DNA of 64,000 bases from Arthrobacter cupressi. GTDB lineage: Bacteria; Actinomycetota; Actinomycetes; Actinomycetales; Micrococcaceae. Each line of letters begins with the position of its first letter. Position 1 is the first letter of the stretch. Where the stretch lies: positions 62,001 through 126,000 of the forward strand of contig NZ_FNEI01000004.1 of assembly GCF_900099975.1 (NCBI RefSeq). Direction: 5' to 3'. A program made the translations under genes and the position numbers. The notes beneath the pieces were generated by a model. That model was not told the DNA's origin. It did not search any database and saw nothing but the letters and a program-made list of their open reading frames with translations. Positions 1-10,818 of the stretch are shown one piece after another.

Positions 1-589
1 CCGCGGTGATTGCCATGTTGCAGCCCGGGAGCATCTGGTACGGCCCCAGGTAGTCTTTGCCCTTGTTCCCGGGCCGGATCCGGCCGAAGAGCGAGGCCAC
101 CTCGACGGCGAGCAGCATCATGCGCCGCTCGCCCGCCGTGATCCCTTCGTCCTCCCTGGGCAGCAGCTGCCCGGCCACCAGTTCCAGGCCCTCGCCGAAC
201 GCGGCGACAATCCGCTCGGTCCAGTCGGGGGCGGCCAAGCAATCAGCGTCGGTGCGGGCCAGCCAGGTGGCGCCGTGCCGGGCACCGAAGCGCATGCCGG
301 TGTCCGCAGCGGCGCCGGTGCCTTTCTGGCTTTCGTGAAGCAGCCTGATGTCCATCCCCGGGTGCTCAGCGGCGAAGGCCGCCGCGATCTCGCAGCTGCG
401 GTCGGTGGAACCGTTATCCACGACCACCACCGTGAAATCCTTGTATTGCTGGGCGGCCAGCGATTCGAGGGTCTGCCGGATCAGCTTTTCCTCGTTCAGG
501 GCCGGCACCGCGATGCTCAACGGGCGGGTCGCCGTCGTACTTGAAAGACCGGTGCTTGAATTAACCGGGCCGGAAAGCCCGCCGCTCAC
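1..589 (-). CDS. Family 2 glycosyltransferase (3' end lies outside the window)
   Basis: Reading the minus strand from a GTG at 589 gives an open frame that runs off the window edge, so about 196 N-terminal residues are visible. It has the GT-A fold signature: a strand-rich start ending in ALNEE, then VVVVDNGSTDRS for nucleotide-sugar binding, and TDAD as the DXD-like metal/UDP motif. The family transfers a sugar from a nucleotide donor to a lipid or polysaccharide acceptor at the membrane face; the acceptor here is unknown. Its GTG start overlaps the stop of the upstream ketosynthase by four bases (GTGA), so the two genes are very probably co-transcribed and translationally coupled. Confidence 0.85.
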   Translation of the reverse strand, partial: MSGGLSGPVNSSTGLSSTTATRPLSIAVPALNEEKLIRQTLESLAAQQYKDFTVVVVDNGSTDRSCEIAAAFAAEHPGMDIRLLHESQKGTGAAADTGMRFGARHGATWLARTDADCLAAPDWTERIVAAFGEGLELVAGQLLPREDEGITAGERRMMLLAVEVASLFGRIRPGNKGKDYLGPYQMLPGCNMAITA

Positions 590-1611
590 AGCCGCACCAC
601 TGCCAGGCCCAGGCTGACGCCGCCTGCAAGGCCCACCAGGGCCACCAGGTCCCCCGGTCCGCAGCGCCCGCTGTCCAGAGCCAGCTTCAGCTGCAGCGGC
701 AGGGTCACGGAGGCCAGGTTGCCGTAGTCCTCCACCGTGGGCACCAGCCTCGCCTCGGGTACCCCGGCGCCCCGGGCGAAGACCTCACGGTAGGGGGCGC
801 TGACCTGGTGGACGCAGACCACCGCGAAATCCTCCCAGCCCAGGCCCAGCCGTTCGAGGGTTGAGTGCAGGATGCCGCTGCCAAGATCCAGGAAAGCGTC
901 CTTGAGCTTTTCCCCGTCCATGGAGAAGTAGGTGGCGTCCGGATCCCGCGGGTAGGCCGAGCCCCCGGCGGCGAGGGTGCCCACGGACCAGTGCGTGCTT
1001 TTCGCGGAGAAGCCGAACCCCAGGACCCCTGCCGTGGAACCGTCCGCGGGCTCCACCAAGGCGGCATAACCACCGTCGCTCATGGTGTATCCGGGGAAGG
1101 ACGCCGCAAAGGTATCGAAGTCCGGCACCTCCCAGCGGACGGCCCGCGACGGCGATTCCCCGCCCGCCACCAGGACCCGCCGGTAGCGCCCAGCGGCCAC
1201 GAAGGAGTCGGCCACTTCGAGTCCATTCAGGAAACTGTTGCACGCGTTCTTGACGTCCATGACCGGACAGTGCAGGCCCAGCTTCGCCGCGACCATGTGC
1301 GCGGTGGCCGGTTCCACCATGTCCTGGCTCGCGGAGGCGAAGATGAGCAGATCGATGTCCTCGGGCTGCAGCCCGCGCTCGGCGAGGACCTTGGCGGCCG
1401 CGTTGACGGCGAGGTCTGAGGCCTGCTCCACTGCGGACATCACGCTGCGGGTGCGGATCCCGGTCACCCGGTGGATCAGGCCGGCGGGAACCTTGAAGCC
1501 GGGGCTCTCCCGCCTGAGGCGCTGTTCGACGCCGGACGTGTCCAGGCGCCCGGGCGGCAGGTAGACCTCCACGCCGGTGATCCGGCTCTGTCCCGGCGCC
1601 GCTCCAGCCAT
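586..1611 (-). CDS. 3-oxoacyl-ACP synthase III-type ketosynthase, OleA-like
   Basis: A thiolase-fold condensing enzyme of 341 residues. The Cys-His-Asn triad is visible: Cys in VKNACNSF (near residue 124), His in CVHQVS and Asn in YGNLAS. The stretch DMVEPATA before the Cys resembles the loop that carries the extra glutamate of OleA (long-chain beta-ketoacid synthase) rather than the FabH loop, so head-to-head acyl condensation is possible; plain FabH-type synthesis is the alternative. I chose the ATG at 1611 because GGGGGAG precedes it, whereas the longer in-frame ATG at 1662 falls inside the adk terminator hairpin. No OleB/C/D gene is visible; the coupled partner is a glycosyltransferase. 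Confidence 0.8.
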   Translation of the reverse strand: MAGAAPGQSRITGVEVYLPPGRLDTSGVEQRLRRESPGFKVPAGLIHRVTGIRTRSVMSAVEQASDLAVNAAAKVLAERGLQPEDIDLLIFASASQDMVEPATAHMVAAKLGLHCPVMDVKNACNSFLNGLEVADSFVAAGRYRRVLVAGGESPSRAVRWEVPDFDTFAASFPGYTMSDGGYAALVEPADGSTAGVLGFGFSAKSTHWSVGTLAAGGSAYPRDPDATYFSMDGEKLKDAFLDLGSGILHSTLERLGLGWEDFAVVCVHQVSAPYREVFARGAGVPEARLVPTVEDYGNLASVTLPLQLKLALDSGRCGPGDLVALVGLAGGVSLGLAVVRL

Positions 1612-1650
1612 CCGCTCCCCCAAATATCCAGTCCGGAACGGGAAACACAA

Positions 1651-1693
1651 GAAAGGGTGCATCCCGCACTCATGGTACGGGACGCACCCTTTC
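1651..1693 (-). terminator. Intrinsic terminator after adk
   Basis: A stem of about 15 bp (GAAAGGGTGC on one arm, GCACCCTTTC on the other) with an 11-base loop lies 24 bases past the adk stop; a weak T-rich tail follows on the minus strand. It closes the secY-adk transcription unit and argues that the ketosynthase/glycosyltransferase pair beyond it has its own promoter or depends on read-through. Confidence 0.75.
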
Positions 1694-1716
1694 AGGAAGC
1701 GTCAGTAGCGCCGTGT

Positions 1717-2291
1717 TCAGATGGCCTTGGCCGCTTCGATGGCGAGCAGCACGCGGTCGGTGACCTCGTCGACGCCGCCGATGCCGTCCACCTGGGTCAG
1801 GATGCCGCGTTCGGCATACTTCGCCACCACGGCTTCGGTCTGCTCGTGGTACAGGTCCAGGCGGTGGCGGATGACAGCTTCGTTGTCGTCCGAGCGGCCG
1901 GTTTCCTTGGCGCGGCCGAGCAGGCGGCTGACGAGTTCCTCGTCGTCGGCGGTCAGCTGAAGCACCACGTCGAGCTTCTGCTGTCCTTCGGCGAGGATCT
2001 GGTCGAGGTAGTCAACCTGTGCGGTGGTGCGCGGGTAGCCATCGAGCAGGAAGCCGTTCTCGACGTCGGACTCGCCGAGGCGGTCGCGGACCATCTTGTT
2101 GGTGACGGCGTCCGGAACGAAGTCGCCGGCGTCCATGTACTTCTTGGCTTCGATGCCCAAGGGCGTTTCTCCCTTGACGTTGGCACGGAAGATGTCGCCG
2201 GTGGAGATGGCGACTACACCCAGGCGTCCCGAAATCCGGTCGGCCTGGGTACCCTTGCCCGAACCCGGAGGTCCAATGATCAGCATTCTCG

Positions 2292-2295
<4 letters not shown>
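1717..2295 (-). CDS. adk: Adenylate kinase
   Basis: Cytosolic enzyme that equilibrates ATP + AMP with 2 ADP. The 192-residue protein has the P-loop GPPGSGKGT at residues 8-16, the AMP-binding DGYPRT near 85-90 and a short LID around GRAKETGRSDDN without zinc cysteines. It is therefore the short form usual in Actinobacteria. The ATG overlaps the secY stop (ATGA), so it is translationally coupled to secY. In many actinobacteria map and infA follow; here a terminator follows instead. Confidence 0.97.
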
Positions 2296-3602
<1,307 letters not shown>

Positions 3603-3711
3603 GCGTCCTCCTGAGTAGAAAAATCCAAAGGTAACGATGGGCCCTATGAAACCCAACACCCGAGTTTAGCTGTTGTATGCGCCATGCGAACAATCGGGAG
3701 GCCCCGAAACG

Positions 3712-3756
3712 AAAAAACTCCCGGTGCGCAGGGCCGAAGCCCCGCACACCGGGAGT
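3712..3756 (-). terminator. Strong intrinsic terminator between rplO and secY
   Basis: On the minus strand an ~18-bp GC-rich stem (arms starting ACTCCCGGTG) is capped by a TTCG tetraloop and followed by six T residues (AAAAAA at 3712-3717 on the plus strand). It ends the spc ribosomal-protein unit before secY. Confidence 0.9.
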
Positions 3757-3803
3757 TGATTCACAGCAGGATGGAACCCCCGCCGCTTCCCGGGACGGAT
3801 CCC

Positions 3804-4283
3804 TTAGAGAGCGGTGGTGGTGCCGCCTGCTGCTGCGATCTTTTCCGCAGCGCTGGCGGAGAAAGCGTGGGCGGTGACGTCAACCTTGACGGTGATGTCG
3901 CCGGTGCCCAGCACCTTCACGGGCTGGTTCTTGCGAACAGCGCCCTTCTCGACCAGAGCCTCGACGGTCACAGCGCCGCCTTCCGGGAACAGCTCGTTGA
4001 GCTTGTCCAGGTTCACAACCTGGAACTCAACCCGGAACGGGTTCTTGAAGCCGCGCAGCTTCGGCAGGCGCATGTGCAGCGGCAGCTGGCCGCCGGCAAA
4101 GCCAGCCTTGACCTGGTAGCGGGCCTTCGTACCCTTGGTACCGCGACCGGCGGTCTTACCCTTGGAGCCTTCACCACGACCAACACGGGTCTTGGCAGTC
4201 TTGGCACCCGGGGCGGGACGCAGGTGGTGGACCTTCAGCGCGTGCTGCTTGTCAGCAGCCTCGGCGGTCTTGTTCTCGGCCAT
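3804..4283 (-). CDS. rplO: 50S ribosomal protein L15
   Basis: Binds 23S rRNA late in 50S assembly. The 159-residue protein has the basic, glycine-rich N-terminal arm ([20 protein letters not shown]) and the globular end typical of L15. The ATG overlaps the rpmD stop by one base (TAATG) and an AGGAGG lies inside the rpmD 3' end. It is the last gene of the spc unit before the terminator at 3712-3756. Confidence 0.97.
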   Translation of the reverse strand: MAENKTAEAADKQHALKVHHLRPAPGAKTAKTRVGRGEGSKGKTAGRGTKGTKARYQVKAGFAGGQLPLHMRLPKLRGFKNPFRVEFQVVNLDKLNELFPEGGAVTVEALVEKGAVRKNQPVKVLGTGDITVKVDVTAHAFSASAAEKIAAAGGTTTAL

Positions 4284-4489
4284 TACTTCGCCTCCTCAAC
4301 ATTCACGAGGTGCGGAACCGTGTTGAGCATGCCCACGGTCACGGCGTCGGCGGTACGGACAACGGTGTGTCCGATGCGCTTGAGGCCGAGGGAGCGCAGG
4401 GTCTCGCGCTGGTTCTGCTTGGCGCCGATGACGCCCTTGATCTGGGTGATCTCCAACTTGGCGTCGGAGGGAATCAGGTTCTTAGCCAT
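4283..4489 (-). CDS. rpmD: 50S ribosomal protein L30
   Basis: Small 68-residue ribosomal protein with the family pattern [30 protein letters not shown] in its first half (quoted in two parts: [12 protein letters not shown] and [14 protein letters not shown]). Start ATG at 4489 lies two bases after the rpsE stop, preceded by AGGCAGG. Encoded in the usual position between rpsE and rplO. Confidence 0.95.
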   Translation of the reverse strand: MAKNLIPSDAKLEITQIKGVIGAKQNQRETLRSLGLKRIGHTVVRTADAVTVGMLNTVPHLVNVEEAK

Positions 4490-4491
4490 GA

Positions 4492-5199
4492 CTAGACACC
4501 TGCCTTCTGGTTCTGGATGGCGCGCACCAGAGCAGCCGGAGCAACCTCGTCCAGCGGCAGGCCACGGCGGGCCGCCACGGAAGCGGGCTCTTCCAGTCGC
4601 TTCAGGGCGTCAACAGTCGCGTGAACGATGTTGATGGCGTTGGAGGAACCGAGCGACTTGGAGAGAACGTCGTGGATACCGACGCACTCCAGTACTGCAC
4701 GGACCGGACCGCCGGCGATAACACCGGTACCCGGGGAAGCAGGACGCAGCATGACGACGCCGGCTGCGGCCTCACCCTGCACGCGGTGCGGGATGCTGTT
4801 GCCGACGCGCGGGACGCGGAAGAAGGACTTCTTGGCCTCTTCGACACCCTTTGCGATGGCGGCGGGAACTTCCTTGGCCTTGCCGTAGCCGACGCCGACC
4901 AGACCGTTGCCGTCACCGACGACGACGAGGGCGGTGAAGCTGAAGCGACGACCACCCTTGACGACCTTGGCGACACGGTTGATGGTCACAACGCGCTCTA
5001 CGAACTGGCTCTTCTCGGCCTCACGACCGCCGTCGCGGCCACCACGGCCACCACGGTCGCCGCGGCCCTGGCCACGGTCGCCCCGCTCGCCGCCGCGACG
5101 GCCGCCGCGGCGGTCGTCGGTGGCAGCAGCGGTCTCAGTTGCCTCAGCAGCTGCAGCTTCAGTCACCTGAATGTCCTTTTCGTTATTTTCAACGGTCAC
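4492..5199 (-). CDS. rpsE: 30S ribosomal protein S5
   Basis: S5 helps decoding fidelity and mRNA unwinding on the 30S subunit. The core ([20 protein letters not shown], then [16 protein letters not shown]) is canonical. The 235-residue protein has a long N-terminal extension of about 60 residues rich in Ala/Glu and then Arg-Gly ([13 protein letters not shown]), common in Micrococcales but absent from E. coli S5. The start is GTG at 5199, overlapping the rplR stop as GTGA. Confidence 0.96.
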   Translation of the reverse strand: MTVENNEKDIQVTEAAAAEATETAAATDDRRGGRRGGERGDRGQGRGDRGGRGGRDGGREAEKSQFVERVVTINRVAKVVKGGRRFSFTALVVVGDGNGLVGVGYGKAKEVPAAIAKGVEEAKKSFFRVPRVGNSIPHRVQGEAAAGVVMLRPASPGTGVIAGGPVRAVLECVGIHDVLSKSLGSSNAINIVHATVDALKRLEEPASVAARRGLPLDEVAPAALVRAIQNQKAGV

Positions 5200-5579
5200 A
5201 GTGCCAGCCCACCTTCGCGTGCACCGTCAGCGACGGCGGCGATGCGGCCGTGGTACTTGTTACCACCGCGGTCGAAGACAACAGCTTCGATGCCGGCAGC
5301 CTTTGCGCGCTCTGCAACGAGCTCGCCAACGCGCTTGGCCTTGGCGGTCTTGTCACCGTCAAACGCGCGCAGGTCGGCTTCCAGGGTGGAAGCGTAGGCC
5401 ACGGTGACACCCTTGCTGTCGTCGACAACCTGGACGAATACGTGACGTGCGGAGCGGTTGACCACCAGGCGGGGGCGGACAGCCGTACCGACGATACGCT
5501 TGCGGATACGAAGCTGGCGGCGGCTGCGGGCAGCTGCCTTGCTCTTGTTCGTGCGCTTCTTATTAATTGCGATGGCCAT
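5196..5579 (-). CDS. rplR: 50S ribosomal protein L18
   Basis: Binds 5S rRNA with L5 and L25. 127 residues with a very basic N-terminus ([20 protein letters not shown]), followed by [20 protein letters not shown] typical of L18. ATG at 5579, three bases after the rplF stop, with AAGG upstream. Confidence 0.96.
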   Translation of the reverse strand: MAIAINKKRTNKSKAAARSRRQLRIRKRIVGTAVRPRLVVNRSARHVFVQVVDDSKGVTVAYASTLEADLRAFDGDKTAKAKRVGELVAERAKAAGIEAVVFDRGGNKYHGRIAAVADGAREGGLAL

Positions 5580-5582
5580 GGT

Positions 5583-6119
5583 TTACTTACCAGCCTTTCC
5601 GACCTTGCGGCGGATAACTTCGCCGGCGTAACGGACACCCTTGCCCTTGTAGGGGTCGGGCTTGCGCAGCTTGCGAATGTTGGCAGCAACCTCGCCGACC
5701 TGCTGCTTGGAGATACCGGCGACCGAGAACTTGGTCGGGCCCTCAACCGTGAAGGTGATGCCTTCCGGAGCGGCGACGTTGACCGGGTGGCTGAAACCGA
5801 GAGCGAACTCAAGGTCGGAGCCCTTGGCCTGGACGCGGTAACCGGTACCGACGATCTCAAGCTTCTTCTCGTAGCCCTTGGTAACGCCTTCGATCATGTT
5901 GGCGATGAGGGTACGGGTCAGGCCGTGCAGCGAGCGGGAGTTGCGCTCGTCGTTCGGGCGGGTGACCGTCAGGGTGCCTTCGTCCAGGGTGACCTCGATC
6001 GGGCTGGCCACAGTGTGGGTCAGCTCGCCCTTGGCGCCCTTGACGCTGATGACCGAGCCATCAACCTTGACGTCGACGCCGGCGGGAACGGTGATGGGGA
6101 GACGTCCAATACGTGACAT
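5583..6119 (-). CDS. rplF: 50S ribosomal protein L6
   Basis: Two-domain L6 near the factor-binding site of the 50S subunit. 178 residues start [17 protein letters not shown] and end with the conserved [20 protein letters not shown] followed by KVGKAGK. AAGGAAGAG precedes the ATG at 6119. Follows rpsH by 18 bases in the spc unit. Confidence 0.97.
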   Translation of the reverse strand: MSRIGRLPITVPAGVDVKVDGSVISVKGAKGELTHTVASPIEVTLDEGTLTVTRPNDERNSRSLHGLTRTLIANMIEGVTKGYEKKLEIVGTGYRVQAKGSDLEFALGFSHPVNVAAPEGITFTVEGPTKFSVAGISKQQVGEVAANIRKLRKPDPYKGKGVRYAGEVIRRKVGKAGK

Positions 6120-6137
6120 TATTCTCTTCCTTTCCCG

Positions 6138-6536
6138 TTACCAGACGTACGCGAGGACTTCGCCGCCCACGCCCTTCTTGCCGGCCTGCTTGTCAGTCAG
6201 GAGGCCGGAAGAGGTGGACAGGATTGCGATACCCAGGCCACCCAGCACGTGAGGCAGGTTGGTGGACTTCGCGTAAACGCGCAGACCCGGCTTGGAGATA
6301 CGGCGGACACCGGCAATCGAACGCTCGCGGTTCGGACCGAACTTGAGGTCGATGGTCAGCTTCTTGCCAACTTCAGCTTCCTCTTCCTTCCAGGCAGCGA
6401 TGTAGCCTTCTGCCTTCAGGATCTCGGCAACGCGTGCCTTGAGCTTGCTGTACGGCATGGTCACGGAGTCGTGGTATGCCGAGTTGGCGTTGCGCAGACG
6501 CGTAAGCATGTCTGCGACAGGATCTGTCATAGTCAT
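6138..6536 (-). CDS. rpsH: 30S ribosomal protein S8
   Basis: Primary 16S rRNA binder and, in enterobacteria, the translational repressor of the spc operon. 132 residues: [18 protein letters not shown] at the start, and [25 protein letters not shown] and GEVLAYVW at the end are canonical. A 73-base gap separates it from rplE; this is where rpsN lies in many bacteria, but the gap is far too short for it. Confidence 0.96.
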   Translation of the reverse strand: MTMTDPVADMLTRLRNANSAYHDSVTMPYSKLKARVAEILKAEGYIAAWKEEEAEVGKKLTIDLKFGPNRERSIAGVRRISKPGLRVYAKSTNLPHVLGGLGIAILSTSSGLLTDKQAGKKGVGGEVLAYVW

Positions 6537-6609
6537 TTGGGCTCTTGCCCTTCCTCGTAGCGGTTTCCGCTGTGCGCCTCAGCGCGCAGCGGACCTGTTA
6601 CGTAGTTAA

Positions 6610-7188
6610 TTAGTCTTCGGATTTGAACGGGAAGCCGAGTGCCTTGAGCAGTGCACGGCCTTCGTCGTCGGTCTTGGCGGTGGTCACAACCGTGATGTCC
6701 ATACCGCGGACGCGGTCGATGGAGTCCTGGTCGATCTCGTGGAACATAACCTGCTCGGTCAGACCGAAGGTGTAGTTGCCGTTGCCGTCGAACTGCTTGC
6801 CGTTGAGGCCGCGGAAGTCGCGGATACGGGGCAGGGCGAGGCTGACCAGACGGTCCACGAATTCCCACATGCGGTCGCCACGGAGGGTGGCGTGCGCACC
6901 GATCGGCATGCCTTCGCGCAGCTTGAACTGGGCGATGGACTTGCGGGCCTTGGTGACCTGCGGCTTCTGGCCGGTGATCAGGGTCAGGTCGCGGACAGCG
7001 CCGTCGATCAGCTTGGAGTCCTTGGCGGCATCTCCAACACCCATGTTCACAACGACCTTCACCAGGCGGGGAACCTGGTTCACGTTCTCGTACTTGAATT
7101 CCTCAAGCAGGGACTGCTTGATGGTTTCGGCGTACTTGGTCTTCAGACGCGGAACGATCTTTACCGGAGTCTCGAGAGTCTCAGTCAT
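6610..7188 (-). CDS. rplE: 50S ribosomal protein L5
   Basis: Binds 5S rRNA and contacts the P-site tRNA. 192 residues with the signature [20 protein letters not shown] and [20 protein letters not shown]. The ATG overlaps the rplX stop by one base (TAATG), indicating coupling. Confidence 0.97.
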   Translation of the reverse strand: MTETLETPVKIVPRLKTKYAETIKQSLLEEFKYENVNQVPRLVKVVVNMGVGDAAKDSKLIDGAVRDLTLITGQKPQVTKARKSIAQFKLREGMPIGAHATLRGDRMWEFVDRLVSLALPRIRDFRGLNGKQFDGNGNYTFGLTEQVMFHEIDQDSIDRVRGMDITVVTTAKTDDEGRALLKALGFPFKSED

Positions 7189-7550
7189 TAGATGTCCTTC
7201 CCGGTGGCCTTGGACACGCGGATGCGAACGGTCTTCTTCTTGCCGTCCTTCTCAACGGTCTCAACACGGAAACCGACGCGGGTCGGCTTCTTGGTCGAGG
7301 GGTCAACCAGAGCCACGTTCGAGATGTGGATCGGGGCCTCGACGATCTCGATGCCGCCGGTCTTGGTGCCGCGCTGCGACTGTCCGACCTTGGTGTGCTT
7401 GGTTACGCGGTTGATGCCTTCCACGAGCACGCGGTTGGCCTCAGGGAATACGCGCAGAACCTTGCCCTGCTTGCCACGGTCGCCGCCGCGGTCCTGCTTG
7501 GCGCCGGTGATGACCTGAACGAGGTCACCCTTCTTGATCTTTGCACCCAT
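7188..7550 (-). CDS. rplX: 50S ribosomal protein L24
   Basis: Assembly-initiator protein of the 50S subunit with a KOW motif near its start ([20 protein letters not shown], then [20 protein letters not shown]). 120 residues. Starts ATG at 7550 shortly after rplN; a GGAGG lies in the end of rplN. Confidence 0.96.
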   Translation of the reverse strand: MGAKIKKGDLVQVITGAKQDRGGDRGKQGKVLRVFPEANRVLVEGINRVTKHTKVGQSQRGTKTGGIEIVEAPIHISNVALVDPSTKKPTRVGFRVETVEKDGKKKTVRIRVSKATGKDI

Positions 7551-7553
7551 GGG

Positions 7554-7922
7554 TTACAGCACCTCCGGAGCCAGGGAGACGATCTTCATGAACTTCTTGT
7601 CGCGAAGCTCGCGGCCAACCGGGCCGAAGATACGGGTACCGCGGGGGTCGCCGTCGTTCTTCAGAATCACAGCTGCGTTCTCGTCAAACTTGATGTAGGA
7701 ACCGTCCGCGCGGCGGCGTTCCTTCTTGGTGCGAACGATGACAGCCTTGACGACGTCACCCTTCTTTACGTTGCCGCCCGGGATAGCGTCCTTGACGGTT
7801 GCGACGATGACGTCGCCGATGCTTGCGTAGCGACGGCCGGAACCACCGAGAACGCGAATGGTAAGGATTTCCTTAGCACCCGTGTTGTCGGCGACCTTCA
7901 GTCGCGACTCCTGCTGAATCAA
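7554..7922 (-). CDS. rplN: 50S ribosomal protein L14
   Basis: First gene of the spc unit. 122 residues with canonical [17 protein letters not shown] and [20 protein letters not shown]. The start is TTG at 7922 (Met-Ile-Gln-Gln-Glu), with AAGGAG eight bases upstream; no ATG/GTG would give the conserved N-terminus. Transcribed from its own leader because a terminator separates it from rpsQ. Confidence 0.96.
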   Translation of the reverse strand: MIQQESRLKVADNTGAKEILTIRVLGGSGRRYASIGDVIVATVKDAIPGGNVKKGDVVKAVIVRTKKERRRADGSYIKFDENAAVILKNDGDPRGTRIFGPVGRELRDKKFMKIVSLAPEVL

Positions 7923-8195
7923 TTTTTACTCCTTGCGTCGCGCCGGTTCTCAAGCCGAAAACGTGCATACGGAATGAGCCTTGCGGAACGGTTGATCGGG
8001 GTGTCTCTGGACCTGCCTGGATTTTGCCAGAGCAGGCCTAAACGCCCATGCCAGAAGCATCAGCTTCCCTTGCCGGGAAAACCGGCGCGGGGCAGTATGC
8101 CATGGCACGATTGTTTACGAGGTTGGTTGCAGACACACAAATGGCGCCATACAAACTCAATATCCTAGCATGCTTCGGCCGCGGGACCGAAACGC
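7923..8195 (-). promoter_or_regulatory. Promoter and long leader of the spc operon
   Basis: No gene is visible between rplN and the rpsQ terminator. On the minus strand a candidate -10 TAGGAT (ATCCTA at 8162-8167) lies in GCATGCTAGGAT, with a weak TTCGGT 18 bases upstream. This would give a leader of about 230 bases before rplN, long enough for structure-based feedback control, although I could not identify an S8-binding mimic. The GCATGCTAG core recurs upstream of rpsL and, with one change, rpsJ. Confidence 0.5.
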
Positions 8196-8233
8196 GGAAG
8201 GGCCCGCATCCCTTGCGGAATGCGGGCCCTTCC
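8196..8233 (-). terminator. Terminator of the S10 operon (after rpsQ)
   Basis: A perfect 14-bp stem (GGAAGGGCCCGCAT and its complement) with a 10-base loop lies 33 bases past the rpsQ stop. The tail has few T residues, as is common in high-GC actinobacteria. Confidence 0.75.
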
Positions 8234-8265
8234 AGTGAATCCCTGCCGGCAGGCCGTCGTCGGAT

Positions 8266-8562
8266 TTACTTGGCCTTTTCGAGGATCTCCACCAGGCGCC
8301 ACCGCTTGGTAGCGGACAGCGGGCGGGTCTCGGCGATGAGGACGAGGTCGCCGATGCCGGCGGTGTTCTCTTCGTCGTGAGCCTTGATCTTCGAGGTGCG
8401 GCGAATAACCTTGCCGTACAGAGCGTGCTTCACGCGGTCTTCAACCTGGACAACGATGGTCTTTTCCATCTTGTCCGAGACAACGTAGCCGCGACGCGTC
8501 TTACGGTAACCGCGCTGTTCAGCGCTGGCTGCTGCTTCCGTCACAGTTTCCTTCTCGCTCAC
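8266..8562 (-). CDS. rpsQ: 30S ribosomal protein S17
   Basis: Primary 16S rRNA binder. 98 residues with [20 protein letters not shown] and [20 protein letters not shown] typical of S17. The start is GTG at 8562, overlapping the rpmC stop as GTGA. Last gene of the S10 unit. Confidence 0.96.
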   Translation of the reverse strand: MSEKETVTEAAASAEQRGYRKTRRGYVVSDKMEKTIVVQVEDRVKHALYGKVIRRTSKIKAHDEENTAGIGDLVLIAETRPLSATKRWRLVEILEKAK

Positions 8563-8879
8563 TTGGCGTCCTCTCCAGCTTCAGCCTCGACCTTTTCAGC
8601 CTTGGCAGCCTTCTTGGACTTCTTTTCTTCCTTGGCTTCCACAACCGGTGCGGCAACCTCGGCACGAATGCCCAGCTCGCGCTCACGGAGAACGGTGTAG
8701 ATGCGTGCGATGTCCTTCTTTACCGCGCGCAGACGACCGTGGTTCTCCAGCTGGCCGGTGGCGGACTGGAAACGCAGGTTGAACAGCTCTTCCTTGGACT
8801 TGCGGAGTTCCTCAACGAGACGCTCGTTGTCGAAACCGTCCAGCTGTGCGGGTGCGAGATCCTTCGACCCTACTGCCAT
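8559..8879 (-). CDS. rpmC: 50S ribosomal protein L29 with C-terminal tail
   Basis: L29 lies at the polypeptide exit tunnel and takes part in docking trigger factor and SRP. The core ([40 protein letters not shown]) is canonical and ends near residue 70. A further ~35-residue Lys/Ala/Glu-rich tail ([20 protein letters not shown]) makes the protein 106 residues instead of the usual 60-75. Tails of this kind occur in Micrococcales L29. Confidence 0.95.
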   Translation of the reverse strand: MAVGSKDLAPAQLDGFDNERLVEELRKSKEELFNLRFQSATGQLENHGRLRAVKKDIARIYTVLRERELGIRAEVAAPVVEAKEEKKSKKAAKAEKVEAEAGEDAK

Positions 8880-8881
8880 TT

Positions 8882-9298
8882 CTATTCACCACCTTCGCGA
8901 CGCACAATGCGTGCCTTCAACGGCAGCTTGTGGATTGCCAGGCGCAGTGCCTCGCGAGCTACCTCTTCATTGACACCGGAGAGTTCGAAGAGAACCCGGC
9001 CCGGCTTGACGTTTGCGACCCACCACTCCGGGGAACCCTTACCGGAACCCATGCGGGTTTCGGCCGGCTTCTTGGTCAGCGGACGGTCCGGGTAGATGTT
9101 GATCCAGACCTTACCGCCACGCTTGATGTGGCGGGTCATCGCGATACGGGCGGATTCGATCTGGCGGTTGGTCACGTATGCCGGGCTCAGGGCCTGGATA
9201 CCGAACTCACCGAAGTTGACCTTGGTGCCGCCCGTGGCAGCGCCGGAACGACCCGGGTGGTGCTGCTTACGGTGCTTGACTCGACGTGGGATAAGCAT
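8882..9298 (-). CDS. rplP: 50S ribosomal protein L16
   Basis: L16 organises the A-site region of the 50S subunit. 138 residues start [19 protein letters not shown] and include [20 protein letters not shown] and the [20 protein letters not shown] signature. The ATG directly follows the rpsC stop (TAAATG). Confidence 0.97.
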   Translation of the reverse strand: MLIPRRVKHRKQHHPGRSGAATGGTKVNFGEFGIQALSPAYVTNRQIESARIAMTRHIKRGGKVWINIYPDRPLTKKPAETRMGSGKGSPEWWVANVKPGRVLFELSGVNEEVAREALRLAIHKLPLKARIVRREGGE

Positions 9299-10120
9299 TT
9301 AAGCCTGTCCTCCTTCTGCTGCCGGAGCAGCAGCTTCAGCGGCCGGAGCTTCAGCGGCAGCGGGTGCTGCCTCAGCTGCCGGACGGTCGTTACGACGACG
9401 GCGGTCGCCACCCGGGCGGCCCGGGCGGTCGCCGGCACGGCCGCGGGACGGAGCAGCAGCTGCCTGCTGAGCCAGTTCCTTGGCGGTGACGTCGCCCTTG
9501 TAGATCCAGACCTTCACGCCGATGCGGCCGAAGGTGGTCTTGGCCTCGTAGAAGCCGTAGTCGATGTTCGCGCGCAGGGTGTGCAGCGGCACACGGCCTT
9601 CGCGGTAGAACTCGGAGCGGGACATTTCCGCGCCGCCCAGTCGACCGGAGCAGGCGATACGGATACCCTTGGCACCCGCACGCTGTGCGGACTGCATGGC
9701 CTTCTTCATCGCACGGCGGAATGCCACGCGGGAAGTCAGCTGCTCAGCAACGCCCTGGGCAACCAGCTGTGCTTCGATCTCCGGGTTCTTGACCTCGAGG
9801 ATGTTCAGCTGGACCTGCTTGCCGGTCAGCTTCTCGAGCTCGCCGCGGATGCGGTCGGCTTCGGCGCCGCGGCGGCCGATGACGATGCCCGGACGTGCCG
9901 TGTGGATGTCCACGCGGACGCGGTCGCGGGTGCGCTCGATCTCGACCTTGGCGATGCCGGCGCGCTCCATGCCCGTGGACATGAGCTGGCGGATACGGAT
10001 GTCTTCGCGAACGAAGTCCTTGTACCGCTGGCCGTTCTTGGTGCTGTCAGCGAACCAGTGCGAAACGTGATCGGTGGTGATACCGAGTCGGAACCCGTGC
10101 GGGTTTACTTTCTGTCCCAC
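9299..10120 (-). CDS. rpsC: 30S ribosomal protein S3
   Basis: S3 forms part of the mRNA entry channel. 273 residues: [20 protein letters not shown], the KH domain with [20 protein letters not shown], and [20 protein letters not shown]. An extended Arg-Gly then Ala/Glu-rich C-terminal tail of about 50 residues follows. The start is GTG at 10120, immediately after the rplV stop. Confidence 0.97.
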   Translation of the reverse strand: MGQKVNPHGFRLGITTDHVSHWFADSTKNGQRYKDFVREDIRIRQLMSTGMERAGIAKVEIERTRDRVRVDIHTARPGIVIGRRGAEADRIRGELEKLTGKQVQLNILEVKNPEIEAQLVAQGVAEQLTSRVAFRRAMKKAMQSAQRAGAKGIRIACSGRLGGAEMSRSEFYREGRVPLHTLRANIDYGFYEAKTTFGRIGVKVWIYKGDVTAKELAQQAAAAPSRGRAGDRPGRPGGDRRRRNDRPAAEAAPAAAEAPAAEAAAPAAEGGQA

Positions 10121-10486
10121 TTAGCGAGCCTCCTCTTTCTCCGGGGTAGCGACTACCACGGTGATGTGGCTCGTGCGCTTCTTGATCTGGTAGGCGCGAC
10201 CCTGTGCACGCGGCTGGAACCGCTTCATGGTCGGGCCCTCGTCAACAAACGCTTCGCTGATGTAGAGGTCGCCCTCGTCAAAGGCAACGCCGTCGCGGTC
10301 CGCGAGGACCCGGGCGTTCGCCATTGCCGACTGAACTACCTTGAATACCGGCTCCGAAGCTGCCTGCTGGGCAAACTTCAGAATTGCCAGAGCCTCGTTC
10401 GCTTGCTTGCCACGAACAAGGTTGACGACGCGCCGGGCCTTCATAGGCGTTACGCGGATGTGACGCGCAATAGCCTTGGCTTCCAT
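10121..10486 (-). CDS. rplV: 50S ribosomal protein L22
   Basis: Lines the exit tunnel; its beta-hairpin is a macrolide-resistance site. 121 residues with [20 protein letters not shown] and the hairpin region [26 protein letters not shown] precedes the ATG at 10486. Confidence 0.97.
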   Translation of the reverse strand: MEAKAIARHIRVTPMKARRVVNLVRGKQANEALAILKFAQQAASEPVFKVVQSAMANARVLADRDGVAFDEGDLYISEAFVDEGPTMKRFQPRAQGRAYQIKKRTSHITVVVATPEKEEAR

Positions 10487-10524
10487 TGCTTTCCTTCTCT
10501 CGTCTTAGCCGTAGAACGAGCGCC

Positions 10525-10806
10525 TTAGCGGCGCTTGCCCTTACGGTCGTCCTTGACATGGCCGCGGAAAGTCCGCGTGGGAGCGAATTCGCCGAGCTTG
10601 TGCCCGACCATCGACTCAGTGACAAACACCGGGATGTGCTTGCGTCCGTCGTGAACGGCGATCGTGTGACCCAGCATGTCCGGGATGATCATCGAACGGC
10701 GGGACCAGGTCTTGATGACGTTCTTGGTGCCCTTTTCGTTTTCCTTGGCGACCTTCACAAAGAGGTGCTGGTCAACGAAAGGACCTTTTTTCAGGCTGCG
10801 TGGCAT
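10525..10806 (-). CDS. rpsS: 30S ribosomal protein S19
   Basis: S19 binds the head of the 30S subunit with S13. 93 residues, canonical from [19 protein letters not shown] to [23 protein letters not shown] at 10806, 12 bases after the rplB stop. Confidence 0.97.
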   Translation of the reverse strand: MPRSLKKGPFVDQHLFVKVAKENEKGTKNVIKTWSRRSMIIPDMLGHTIAVHDGRKHIPVFVTESMVGHKLGEFAPTRTFRGHVKDDRKGKRR

Positions 10807-10818
10807 GTGTCCAGGCTC

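Noticed and set aside
1612..1662. Longer N-terminus of the ketosynthase
   Set aside because: The upstream ATG lies inside the adk terminator hairpin and the added residues do not match the family.
8846..10528. A 560-codon plus-strand frame across rplP, rpsC and rplV
   Set aside because: It crosses three certain genes on the other strand and has no start signal or domain.
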